The position numbers were made by a program, and so were the translations under genes. Shown one piece after another: positions 50,305 through 58,000 of a DNA stretch of 64,000 nt. The DNA is from Candidatus Leptovillus affinis (lineage in GTDB: Bacteria > Chloroflexota > Anaerolineae > Promineifilales > Promineifilaceae): positions 1,426,001-1,490,000 of the forward strand of contig JADIYP010000001.1 of NCBI GenBank assembly GCA_016705235.1. Direction: 5' to 3'. Positions within the stretch are counted from its first letter, which is position 1. Every line of letters begins with the position of its first letter. The notes below the pieces were generated by a model that was not told where the DNA came from, made no database searches, and saw nothing but the letters and a program-made list of their open reading frames with translations.

Positions 50305-50824
50305 AGATTTGTCAAATCTGAAAGATTTGACAAATCTGGCGGCGTGTTACGCCGCGCCTTCGACGATGGCGATTTCTTCGGGGGTGAGGTTGTAGAGTTG
50401 GTAGATGAGGTGGGCGGTTTGGTGGGGGAGACGGCCGTTTTGGTTTGTGCGCCCTTTAGATTTGTCAAATCTGAAAGATTTGACAAATCTGGCGGCGCGT
50501 TAGGCCGCGCCTTCGACGATGGCGATTTCTTCGGGGGTGAGGTTGTAGAGTTGGTAGATGAGGTGGGCGGTTTGGTGGGGGGAGACGGCCGTTTTGGTTT
50601 GTGCGCCCTTTAGATTTGTCAAATCTGAAAGATTTGACAAATCTGGCGGCGCGTTAGGCCGCGCCTTCGACGATGGCGATTTCTTCGGGGGTGAGGTTGT
50701 AGAGTTGGTAGATGAGTTGGGCGGTTTGGTGGGGGAGACGGCCGTTTTGGTTTGTGCGCCCTTTAGATTTGTCAAATCTGAAAGATTTGACAAATTTGAC
50801 AAATCTGAAAGATTTGACAAATCT
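50305..50824. repeat. Three 153-bp tandem units of REP plus restriction-enzyme-like C-terminal tail
   Basis: REPs at 50305, 50458 and 50612 and a doubled REP at 50765-50824 separate three ~120-bp blocks (50338-50457, 50491-50611, 50645-50764). On the reverse strand each block ends HQTAxLIYQLYNLTPEEIAIVEGAA and a stop. This resembles the C-terminus of many Eco57I/type IIG restriction-methylases (LVYxLYGLTEEEIAIVEG). No catalytic part accompanies it. Small base changes shift the frame upstream of the tail differently in each unit. Confidence 0.85.
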
Positions 50825-50826
50825 GG

Positions 50827-51540
50827 TTACGCTTCCACCCTTACCACATCCCCCACCCGAATCACCCCCGGCTGCTCCGTGGAGGCATGGACCCCCACAC
50901 AGTTGTCGCGGGTCTGGGCGATGGTGCGTAAGAGGGTGGGGTGCGTAACGGCCGTGTCCGGGTCCACATTCACCATCACGCAGCGGGGGATGCGCTGGTT
51001 CAGCCGGATGCGCGCCCCGGAGCTGAAGTGCAGCGCCCGGTCCAGCCAGCTTTCTTCGAGGAACGGCCGTCCGTCTACCGTTTCTATCACGATATTCTGC
51101 CGGAAGCGGCGCACATCGGCGTTTAGGGCTGTGGCCGTGGCCGTGCTTATCACGGACAGCGGCAGGCTGTCGAACACCCCCCGGCCGATGTGGATGAGAT
51201 GGATGGTACGGCCGTAGGCCTGGGCCAGTTCGGCGTGCAGGTCGGGGGAGGTGATGGGGAGGGAACGGCCGTTGGGCGTTTGCACCACAATCGCCGAGTT
51301 TCGCACGTCCTCCGGGTTGGCAAACTGCGGCGCATACAGCAGCATCGCCGGGATTTGCCGCGCCGACAGCCAGGGAAACGACGAATCCCCCACGTCGCCG
51401 CGCACAAACGCATACCGCCGGTCCCCTTCCAGCCCATGCCACACCACCTGCGCCTCCGCCAACGCCTCTCCCTGCATCGACTTCACCGGATACCGGTACA
51501 GCGCCTTCACAACACCCACGTCTTGGAATTTTTCAGTCAT
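50827..51540 (-). CDS. MOSC-domain protein (YcbX/mARC-like)
   Basis: 237 aa with an N-terminal MOSC_N beta-barrel (VVKALYRYPVKSMQGEALAEAQVVWHGLEGDRRYAFV) and a C-terminal MOSC domain with RCVMVNVDPDTAV, where the Cys binds the molybdenum cofactor in mARC/YcbX-type proteins. TRDNCVGVHASTEQPGVIRVGD closes the domain. Members reduce N-hydroxylated compounds or transfer sulfur with Moco; no ferredoxin domain is fused here. The stop lies 2 bp from the REP array. A terminator hairpin separates it from azlD upstream. Confidence 0.9.
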   Translation of the reverse strand: MTEKFQDVGVVKALYRYPVKSMQGEALAEAQVVWHGLEGDRRYAFVRGDVGDSSFPWLSARQIPAMLLYAPQFANPEDVRNSAIVVQTPNGRSLPITSPDLHAELAQAYGRTIHLIHIGRGVFDSLPLSVISTATATALNADVRRFRQNIVIETVDGRPFLEESWLDRALHFSSGARIRLNQRIPRCVMVNVDPDTAVTHPTLLRTIAQTRDNCVGVHASTEQPGVIRVGDVVRVEA

Positions 51541-51555
51541 TTTGTACTCCGATAA

Positions 51556-51588
51556 AACTTCCCGGAACCTCTGAGGTTCCGGGAAGTT
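51556..51588 (-). terminator. 15-bp hairpin with T-tract after azlD
   Basis: AACTTCCCGGAACCT, loop CTG, AGGTTCCGGGAAGTT. On the reverse strand it is followed by TTTTATC, giving a standard intrinsic terminator just past the azlD stop. Confidence 0.85.
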
Positions 51589-51591
51589 GGT

Positions 51592-51906
51592 TTACCCCAC
51601 CGCCTGCAAAAGCCACAAGGCCGCCATGCCGACGGCGATGGTCCACAGCACGTTCTTCGTGCGCCAGGCGACGATGGCCGCCAGCAAACCGGCCAGCAGG
51701 CGTTCGTTACCCAGCGAAATGTCCAGCGTGCCGCCGGGCATGAGCAGTTCCGGGAAGATGATGGCCGACAGCACGGCCGCCGGCACAAAGCGCAGCGCCT
51801 GCCGCGCCGTCCCGCCAATTTCGATGCGCTCCATCAATAATATCGGCCCCAGCCGCAGCGCGTAAGTGATGATCCCCATGCCGATGATTGCCAGCCAGAT
51901 GTTCAT
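51592..51906 (-). CDS. azlD: AzlD-family branched-chain amino acid transport subunit
   Basis: Small inner-membrane protein of 104 aa with three to four TM helices. It matches the AzlD family: NIWLAIIGMGIITYALRLGP at the start and RFVPAAVLSAIIFPELL in the middle. AzlD with AzlC forms an exporter of branched-chain or other amino acids. The azlC gene is upstream on the same strand, separated by 99 bp of ACCCTAAGGGT repeat. An intrinsic terminator follows. Confidence 0.92.
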   Translation of the reverse strand: MNIWLAIIGMGIITYALRLGPILLMERIEIGGTARQALRFVPAAVLSAIIFPELLMPGGTLDISLGNERLLAGLLAAIVAWRTKNVLWTIAVGMAALWLLQAVG

Positions 51907-51932
51907 ACGTTTCTCCGTGAAATTTCTTCCGC

Positions 51933-52060
51933 AAGACCCTAAGGGTTTTGCGCCTCATGAGATGGATTACTCGAGGTCAAACCCTTAGGGTCTCCCCCCA
52001 AGACCCTAAGGGTTTTGCGCCTCATGAGATGAATTACTCGAGGCTAAACCCTTAGGGTCT
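51933..52060. repeat. Two ACCCTAAGGGT hairpin units between azlC and azlD
   Basis: Two ~60-bp units, each AAGACCCTAAGGGTTTTGCG, CCTCATGAGATG, TTACTCGAGG, AAACCCTTAGGGTCTC, self-complementary at the ends. The second unit (52000-52060) is coding: it supplies the last 18 codons and the TAG stop of azlC. Confidence 0.92.
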
Positions 52061-52767
52061 CTTCTTTCAAGTACAACCCCCACCACGATACCCGTCAGCG
52101 CGGCGGCCATCAGGCCAAGTTTGTAGGGTAAACTGTAGGCCAGCACGGCCACAATGCCTGCCGACAGGGCGGCGGCGGCAGACGGCCGTTCCTTCAACCC
52201 CGGTATGACAATGCCGATAAACGTCAGGGCCAGTGTAAAGTCCAGCGACCAGCTTGCCGGCACTTCCGCGCCCAGAAAAATGCCGACGGCCGTGCTGATT
52301 TGCCACTCTGCCCACATGATGAAGCCTGCTCCCAGGAAGAACCAGTGTTTGTAGGTGATGGGAATCTGGCGATTGGCGTAGTGAACGGCCGTCATCGCAT
52401 ACGCTTCGTCCGTTAGCAGATAGGCCAGCAGCCAGCGCCAGCGGCGCGGCAGGTGGCGCAAGTCGGAGCCGAGCGCTGTGCTGTACAAGGCGTGCCGCAG
52501 ATTCACCACCAGCGTCGTCAGCCATAATACCGGCAGCACCGCGCCCGTGCCCATCATCTGCGCCCCAATGAACTGCGCCGACCCGGCAAATACTATCAAC
52601 GACATCGCCTGTGCCTGCGCCGGAGTCAGCCCGGCGGCCAGCGCCAGCACGCCATAAATCATGCCAAAGGGAATGCCGCCCAGAACAATGGGCAGTTCGG
52701 CCTTGACGCCGCCCCACAGTTCAGACAGGCGCGGGCGGGAGGAGGCTGTTGGTGTGTCAGGTATCAT
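52006..52767 (-). CDS. azlC: AzlC-family branched-chain amino acid exporter
   Basis: Inner-membrane protein of 253 aa with about seven TM helices. AzlC signatures are ELPIVLGGIPFGMIYGVLAL, SLIVFAGSAQFIGAQMM, NLRHALYSTAL and LTDEAYAMTAV. With AzlD it exports branched-chain amino acids or similar compounds. The ATG at 52767 is preferred because upstream codons lie in repeat DNA; no good ribosome-binding site is seen. The C-terminus RDPKGLASSNSSHEAQNP is wholly encoded by an ACCCTAAGGGT repeat unit, so the native tail has been replaced. Confidence 0.9.
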   Translation of the reverse strand: MIPDTPTASSRPRLSELWGGVKAELPIVLGGIPFGMIYGVLALAAGLTPAQAQAMSLIVFAGSAQFIGAQMMGTGAVLPVLWLTTLVVNLRHALYSTALGSDLRHLPRRWRWLLAYLLTDEAYAMTAVHYANRQIPITYKHWFFLGAGFIMWAEWQISTAVGIFLGAEVPASWSLDFTLALTFIGIVIPGLKERPSAAAALSAGIVAVLAYSLPYKLGLMAAALTGIVVGVVLERRDPKGLASSNSSHEAQNP

Positions 52768-52810
52768 GAGGTTTTTGTTGATGCGTGACGCATCAGGCTT
52801 CCTTGAAAAT

Positions 52811-52883
52811 AGAGTTGTCAAATCTTTAAGATTTGACAACTCTCAACCTTTTCATTCGTGGTGGTGGGTTACACCACTCATGA
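52811..52883 (-). repeat. REP palindrome with CATCATGAGTGGT flank, inverted copy
   Basis: AGAGTTGTCAAATCT and AGATTTGACAACTCT form a 33-bp REP with compensating changes in both arms. It is followed by the inverted flank CTTTTCATTCGTGGTGGTGG and ACACCACTCATGATG, the same larger unit as at 28516-28590. Confidence 0.88.
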
Positions 52884-52944
52884 TGTCTTCTGTGGAAAAA
52901 AGAATCAAGAGATATACGGGACTTGAATCGTTAGCAGTTTACAC

Positions 52945-53262
52945 TGGCCTATGAGGCTGATTTCGAGGTCAAGGTCAGCGATATCAATGCCCTGTCCAGG
53001 CAAGCGCCTGAATTAGCCAAACAACGCCAACAGGTTGAAAGCACCGATGAAATGATGGGGTTCAAGCTTTGGAGCGCACACATCCGGGCTTGCCGCTGTC
53101 GTCAGGCCAGGCGGAGCGCCGTGGGTTTGAATATATTCGGCACGGCGCGCTCACTTTCATATTCCAATGTTGACATCGCCACGGGAGAGGTGGTAGTCTG
53201 TACCGCCAGCCAGACCCGCACTGAGCAGGATTTTTGCAGCACATTCACGGCCTTTCCCCAAA
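52945..53262 (+). pseudogene. IS630-family transposase remnant
   Basis: Fragments of a DDE transposase in two frames: ESTDEMMG then, one frame over, GVQALERTHPGLPLSSGQ, AERRGFEYIRHGALTFI, then back to SNVDIATGEVVVCTASQTRTEQDF. This is the IS630 stretch starting at the first catalytic Asp (STDE). Two frameshifts and loss of both ends make it inactive. No terminal inverted repeats or TA duplication were found. A fragment of the 130-bp GCGTGA element (CCCCATGAAATCCCAAAG) follows at 53262. Confidence 0.75.
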
Positions 53263-53363
53263 CCCCATGAAATCCCAAAGGCCCAGTATTTTAGGTCGCA
53301 AAGTGATCAAGCGGGTCAACATTGCTTCGTCCACAGACCGGTTTTATGTCTGCGTGTGCCGGG

Positions 53364-54356
53364 TTACGCTATCGTCAGATCGATGCCCGGTTTGGGATTA
53401 GCCTCGGCCAATTTGAAGCGCACAAAAACCAGGGGAGCATAATATGTGATCCAGATGCCCACCAGAAAATAACGCAAAATGCGCAGGGGAACGGCTAACC
53501 ACAATGGGTCGCTGGGGAAAATTGCGTCTAAACCGGCCCACAGGGCAATGGCGACAGCCATCCCCAGCACGTAGCGGCCTATCCGCCGCCCAATGCCACC
53601 CTGGCTGCGGAAGCGAATCCGGCTGGATTCCAGTAACAAGCCAATGCCTGCGCCGAGTAACACGCCAACGGCCGTAGCTGCGCCTTCCAATCCCGCCAAT
53701 TCCGCTTCAGGAATATACGCTGCCCAGGCTACTGTGAGATCCGGCGCGCCGATGATCAAACGCACGATCCCATAAATAACCGCGTAAACTATCGGAACCA
53801 ATACTGCAATCATCAGTTTGAAGCCTAAAATACGTTGACCAAAATTTTTCGCAAAATACTGCTGCCAGAATACAAAGCCCAGCAGCAGCAAGCCGCTGAC
53901 CAAAAAACCGACGATGACATCATGGATAAAATGAGACCCCAGATACACGCGGCTCACAGCCATCAGAATAATCATGATAACGGCCAGCAGCCAGGCCCAC
54001 CAGCGCCGAATCCAACCGGCCATAAATAGGTACGTCAACGTTGCCAGTTGTACATGCCCGCTGGGCACGCCGTAACTCGTTTCTTCCCATAACATCACGT
54101 CAGGATCAAACCAGAACGGCCGTGGCCCACGAAACGCATGTTTCAGCAGCGGGTTTAAAGCGTTGGTCAGCAGAAACAAGTACGCAAACAACTTGCCCAT
54201 AGGTTTATTGATGCACCAATAAACCAGCGGAAACAGCGCCAGATAGAATTGTTCCAATCCCAGGGTGCTAATCAGGGAGAAAAAACCGGCAAGCTGAGGA
54301 AAATTGTCTTGCAGCCACCTCGTTGCATTCAGCCCCATCTCATAAAGTGGGTCCAT
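53364..54356 (-). CDS. PAP2-family membrane phosphatase
   Basis: Integral membrane lipid or undecaprenyl phosphate phosphatase-like protein of 330 aa with about nine TM helices. The three PAP2 motifs are KHAFRGPRP, YGVPSGHVQ and SRVYLGSHFIHDV, containing the catalytic His residues. An extra C-terminal membrane region of about 150 residues lies beyond the usual PAP2 core. The ATG at 54356 has AGGAGGAAG upstream; the frame open to 54449 is rejected. It is divergent from the OmpR-type regulator. The substrate is not predictable. Confidence 0.92.
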   Translation of the reverse strand: MDPLYEMGLNATRWLQDNFPQLAGFFSLISTLGLEQFYLALFPLVYWCINKPMGKLFAYLFLLTNALNPLLKHAFRGPRPFWFDPDVMLWEETSYGVPSGHVQLATLTYLFMAGWIRRWWAWLLAVIMIILMAVSRVYLGSHFIHDVIVGFLVSGLLLLGFVFWQQYFAKNFGQRILGFKLMIAVLVPIVYAVIYGIVRLIIGAPDLTVAWAAYIPEAELAGLEGAATAVGVLLGAGIGLLLESSRIRFRSQGGIGRRIGRYVLGMAVAIALWAGLDAIFPSDPLWLAVPLRILRYFLVGIWITYYAPLVFVRFKLAEANPKPGIDLTIA

Positions 54357-54543
54357 GTGCTTCCTCCTGCATTCAATTGTTTTAACATAAATCTCTTCCC
54401 ACACAAGATTGTAGCCTTGCAAGTTCCAACTAGTCAACCATTCCCCCAAAACGGTTGGCTTTCAACCGGCCAGTGGATAAAGGCAGGGACATTTGCTTTC
54501 GCTAAGAATTTGCGTTAAACGGCCGTCTAAACAACGCCGTCTA

Positions 54544-54571
54544 TTGCGTACTGGCCTGGTCAGTTTATAAT
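54544..54571 (+). promoter_or_regulatory. Candidate promoter of the OmpR/HK operon
   Basis: TTGCGT (54544-54549), 16-bp spacer and a perfect TATAAT (54566-54571). The expected transcription start falls at about 54578, on an ATG that opens a 13-codon frame (MNLIGGYVCQQEF) overlapping the regulator start, a possible leader peptide. Confidence 0.6.
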
Positions 54572-54600
54572 CTGTGCATGAACCTGATTGGAGGGTATGT

Positions 54601-55278
54601 ATGTCAGCAAGAATTTTAGTAGTAGAAGATGAAGATCGAATTCGCCAATTTTTACAACGCGGCCTCACATTCGAAGGCTACCGCGTTGACGCCGCCGCCG
54701 ATGGGCAAACAGGCCTGGACCTGGCGCGCGAAAATCCGCCGGACCTCGTTTTACTCGACCTGATGCTGCCGGGCATGAACGGCCTGGAAGTTTGCCGTCG
54801 CATCCGCGCGGCCAGCGAAGTGCCCATTCTCATGCTCACAGCTAAAGAAACCATCGAAGATCGCGTTGTCGGTCTGGATGCCGGCGCAGATGATTATCTC
54901 GTCAAGCCATTTGCCTTCGACGAATTGGTAGCCCGCGTCCGCGCTTTGCTGCGCCGCGCCCAGCCTACCAAGCCCCAGGTTTACCGCTTTGCCGATTTGG
55001 AATTAGATACCGGCACGCGCCAGGGCAAACGTGGCGAACGCAGTTTTGACCTGACAGCCAAAGAATACGAGCTTTTGGAACTGTTCATGCGCCATCCACG
55101 CCAGGTACTCACCCGTGAAGTTATTTTTGATCGCGTTTGGAACTACGATTTTGGCGGCGAAAGCAACATTATCGAGGTATACGTGCGCTATCTGCGCCAA
55201 AAGACTGAATCCGACGGACAAACACGGCTAATCCATACCGTGCGCGGCATCGGGTACGTCCTGCGCGAAGAAGCCTGA
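54601..55278 (+). CDS. OmpR/PhoB-family response regulator
   Basis: DNA-binding two-component regulator of 225 aa. The receiver has VEDEDRIR, phospho-Asp in LVLLDLMLPGMNG (about residue 52), Thr in MLTAKE and Lys in YLVKPF. The C-terminal winged helix has FDLTAKEYELLELFMRHPRQVLTRE and a recognition helix in SNIIEVYVRYLRQKT. The ATG at 54601 has GGAGG about 6 nt upstream; a GTG at 54574 is rejected. The kinase gene follows after 7 bp, so the pair is an operon. The regulon is unknown. Confidence 0.95.
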   Translation: MSARILVVEDEDRIRQFLQRGLTFEGYRVDAAADGQTGLDLARENPPDLVLLDLMLPGMNGLEVCRRIRAASEVPILMLTAKETIEDRVVGLDAGADDYLVKPFAFDELVARVRALLRRAQPTKPQVYRFADLELDTGTRQGKRGERSFDLTAKEYELLELFMRHPRQVLTREVIFDRVWNYDFGGESNIIEVYVRYLRQKTESDGQTRLIHTVRGIGYVLREEA

Positions 55279-55285
55279 TTAACCC

Positions 55286-56758
55286 TTGTCCATTCAAACG
55301 CGTCTCCTCCTGATCTACACGATCATTTTTTCAGCTGCTTTTGTGCTGTTTGCCGTCATCGTTTACTTTTTGCCGAGCAACAGGATTTTGGCGGAAATCG
55401 ACGCCGACCTCCAAACGCTGGCCGCTGAAATAACGCCGGAGAGACTCGTGCCAGATCGTCAGGGTAGTTTTCGGGTAAACCTTCCTGGCGACCTGGCAAC
55501 CTTTGAAACAGCCTCTACCTTCATGATTCTGAGCGACAAGTCTGGCAATGTGCGGGCGCAGACGAGTAATCTAACTGATTATTTTGGCCTATTGGACCCG
55601 GACAGCCTGGGAGATACGGCCGTTTCCAGCCTAAAACAAATCGACAACACACCCTTACGTGTCTACACCACTCCCCTCTACCTCAACGACGACCCCAACG
55701 CTGAAATTGTCGGCTATCTACAAGTGGCCCGGCTGCTCAACACCTACACGACCTACAACCGCCTCCTGGCCGTTGCGCTGTTGGTAGGTTTCGCCGCCGC
55801 CACCGCCTCCCTGTTCCTGGCCGTCTGGTTGACGCCCGGTTTATTCCGGCCCTTAGACGACATCGCCACCGTGGCCAACCAGATTTCCCGCGCCGACGAC
55901 CTGAGTATGCGCGTCCCCCATTCGGACCGCATCGATGAAATTGGCGTATTGGCTCGCGCCCTCAACGAAACTCTGGAGCGCCTGGAGCGCCTGTTCCAAA
56001 CCCAACAACGACTCCTGGCCGACGTTTCCCACGAATTACGCACGCCACTAACCGCCATTCGTGGCAACGTCGATCTCATGCGCCGCATGGGCGACGGCGA
56101 CCCGGAATCGCTGGGCATCATTCAAGAAGAAGTCGACCGCCTGACTCGTCTGGTCGGCGATCTGACGCTTCTGGCCCGCGCCGACGCTGGCGGTTTGCCC
56201 CTGAACCTGAAACCGGTGGAATTAGACAATCTGCTGTTTGAGGTATACCGTCAGGTGAGCCTGTTGAACAAACCGGTTGAGGTAGTCGTGGCTGGAGTTG
56301 ATCAGGTTTGTGTGAATGGCGATCCGGATCGCCTGAAGCAGCTGCTGCTGAATCTGATCGAAAATGGCATGAAATATACGCCTAGAGGCGGCCGGGTAAC
56401 GGTAAATCTGGCGCAAACCGATGGCTGGACACAGATGACCATTCAGGATAATGGCGTAGGCATTCCCGCCGAGGATTTGCCTTTTATTTTTGATCGCTTC
56501 TATCGGGTAGATAAGGCACGCAATCGTTCGCAGGGAGGCTCGGGTTTAGGGCTGGCGATTGCGAAGTGGGTGGCTCAGGCGCACGGCGGCGATATTCAGG
56601 TCGAAAGCGAAGTGAATGTGGGGACAACGTTTACCGTTGTGCTGCCTGTGTTGGAAAAAGAGGTAGGGCCGGAGGAGATGAAGCAGGAAAACGGCCGTTC
56701 CCGTTCCAGTTTGCGCCTGCTTACATCGACACGTCGAAAAGAAAAACAGGGCGATTGA
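55286..56758 (+). CDS. Sensor histidine kinase (TM-sensor-TM-HAMP-HisKA-HATPase)
   Basis: Membrane sensor kinase of 490 aa, partner of the preceding regulator. TM1 is at about 8-30, an extracytoplasmic sensor at 31-160, TM2 at 162-185, HAMP to about 240, HisKA with phospho-His in DVSHELRTPLTAIRGN, and the ATPase with NLIENGMKYTPRGG, DNGVGIP and GGSGLGLAIAKW. The start is a TTG, 7 bp after the regulator stop, without a strong ribosome-binding site. The last codons overlap the terminator hairpin of the convergent PspC gene. The ligand is unknown. Confidence 0.94.
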   Translation: MSIQTRLLLIYTIIFSAAFVLFAVIVYFLPSNRILAEIDADLQTLAAEITPERLVPDRQGSFRVNLPGDLATFETASTFMILSDKSGNVRAQTSNLTDYFGLLDPDSLGDTAVSSLKQIDNTPLRVYTTPLYLNDDPNAEIVGYLQVARLLNTYTTYNRLLAVALLVGFAAATASLFLAVWLTPGLFRPLDDIATVANQISRADDLSMRVPHSDRIDEIGVLARALNETLERLERLFQTQQRLLADVSHELRTPLTAIRGNVDLMRRMGDGDPESLGIIQEEVDRLTRLVGDLTLLARADAGGLPLNLKPVELDNLLFEVYRQVSLLNKPVEVVVAGVDQVCVNGDPDRLKQLLLNLIENGMKYTPRGGRVTVNLAQTDGWTQMTIQDNGVGIPAEDLPFIFDRFYRVDKARNRSQGGSGLGLAIAKWVAQAHGGDIQVESEVNVGTTFTVVLPVLEKEVGPEEMKQENGRSRSSLRLLTSTRRKEKQGD

Positions 56759-56775
56759 GAAACCCCAATCGCCCT
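56748..56775 (-). terminator. Intrinsic terminator overlapping the 3' end of the kinase gene
   Basis: AGGGCGATTG and CAATCGCCCT pair around an 8-nt loop. On the reverse strand the stem is followed by GTTTTTCTTTT, a good T-tract, so it terminates the PspC gene. On the + strand it contains the kinase stop codon. Confidence 0.8.
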
Positions 56776-56788
56776 ATACCAGTACACA

Positions 56789-57211
56789 CTATCCGCGACG
56801 GCGGATCAATAAGACCACGCCCAGACCAATGATCACCAGCGGCCAAAACGCGCCGCCTAACCAACCGGCCCAACCGAACTGCTCTAACAAGAAGTACAGT
56901 CCCAGTAATATAAAAACGACTCCCACCGTTGCTGGACGTCCAATTTTCCCGGCATTCGCGCTGACCGCTTCTTTCATCTCTTTGATGTTGTCCTGAATCA
57001 CCACCGCATCCGATTCGCTGGCCGTGGCTGCCCGAGGCATCACAATCCATAAAATCAGGTAGATGGGAAAACCAATACCGCTGGCAAAAAACAATACAAC
57101 AAAAGCCAGCCGCACCAACACCGGATCGATGTCCAGATAAGCAGCCAGACCTCCGCAGACGCCGGCTACCATTTTGTCTGTGTCGCTGCGCACCAATTTT
57201 GATTGAGCCAT
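56789..57211 (-). CDS. PspC-domain membrane protein
   Basis: 140-aa membrane protein. The PspC domain (about 5-60) shows LVRSDTDKMVAGVCGGLAAYLDIDPVLVRLAFVVLFF and ends in a TM helix; two further C-terminal helices (VGVVFILLGLYFLLEQF and AFWPLVIIGLGVVLLIRRRG) follow a helical linker. PspC proteins belong to phage-shock/envelope-stress responses; no PspA gene is adjacent. The ATG at 57211 has GGAGG 7 nt upstream. It is convergent with the sensor kinase, sharing a terminator region. Confidence 0.92.
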   Translation of the reverse strand: MAQSKLVRSDTDKMVAGVCGGLAAYLDIDPVLVRLAFVVLFFASGIGFPIYLILWIVMPRAATASESDAVVIQDNIKEMKEAVSANAGKIGRPATVGVVFILLGLYFLLEQFGWAGWLGGAFWPLVIIGLGVVLLIRRRG

Positions 57212-57478
57212 CACAAAACCTCCAATACGTTTTTTGCAATCTGAGCGCCGGAGTAGGCGCATCTGTCGGACTATACGGGATAAAAAATTGAAAGTTGCGG
57301 GCTGCAATTTGCAGGGAGGAACGGCCGTTCCTCCTCATCGCCCCCTCACCTACATGAGAATCACCTTACACCCACCCCAGGCCCGGCTGACGGCCATTCC
57401 GCTTTTTGTTATACTGACCAGTTGATTCCAGGGGCAGTCTAAAAAAACAAACCGCTCCTGGCGATGGGATGATCAGGC

Positions 57479-58000
57479 ATGTCATTTTCAGATACATGGA
57501 AAAACCGAATCGCTCGCTCCATGCGCTGGCCGTTTTTACGCCGGTTTATGCATTGGGGCATCCGATTGTTTGTTCCTAAACGACCGGTGGGTGTTGGGCT
57601 GGTGCTGACAGACCGAAACGGCCGTATCCTCCTCCTACGTCATGTCTTTCACCCAGAACACCCGTGGGGGCTGCCCGGCGGCTGGCTTAAACGCCACGAA
57701 ACGCCACAAGATGGCGCGCTGCGGGAACTGCAAGAAGAAACAGGGCTAACGGCCGACCTCGGCCCAGTCCTGGCTATCGACGATATCGACCGGCCATTTC
57801 ACATCGGCATCATTTTTCTGGCCTCGCTGCCCGCAGGCCAACCTCCGCCGCTCACCCTTAGCAGCGAAATCATCGCCGCCGATTGGTTCCGGCCAGATGA
57901 CCTGCCCGACTTGCTGCCTTTCCATCAGCGAGCCATCGAAACGGCCGTGCGCTACCGCCAATCCTATGCCCCATTCCCCAATACAAAGGCCATCCGATGA
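57479..58000 (+). CDS. Nudix hydrolase
   Basis: 173-aa Nudix-fold pyrophosphohydrolase. The Nudix box GGWLKRHETPQDGALRELQEETGL (about residues 64-87) keeps the metal-binding REL-EE core. An N-terminal extension (about 30 residues, basic and amphipathic: FLRRFMHWGIRLF) precedes the fold and could contact the membrane. LPGGW with FHIGIIFLASL is typical of ADP-ribose-type members but does not fix the substrate. It overlaps the next gene by 4 bp (ATGA), so it is co-transcribed with the serine hydrolase-like pair. Confidence 0.9.
   Translation: MSFSDTWKNRIARSMRWPFLRRFMHWGIRLFVPKRPVGVGLVLTDRNGRILLLRHVFHPEHPWGLPGGWLKRHETPQDGALRELQEETGLTADLGPVLAIDDIDRPFHIGIIFLASLPAGQPPPLTLSSEIIAADWFRPDDLPDLLPFHQRAIETAVRYRQSYAPFPNTKAIR

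Noticed and set aside
48539..53262. Integrated phage or genomic island with att sites
   Set aside because: The repeat-rich zone has a RAYT and an IS remnant, but no integrase, phage genes or direct-repeat boundaries were found.
52840..53363. Functional gene (72 codons at 53052-53270)
   Set aside because: It matches pieces of an IS630 transposase only when frames are switched twice, so it is recorded as a pseudogene.
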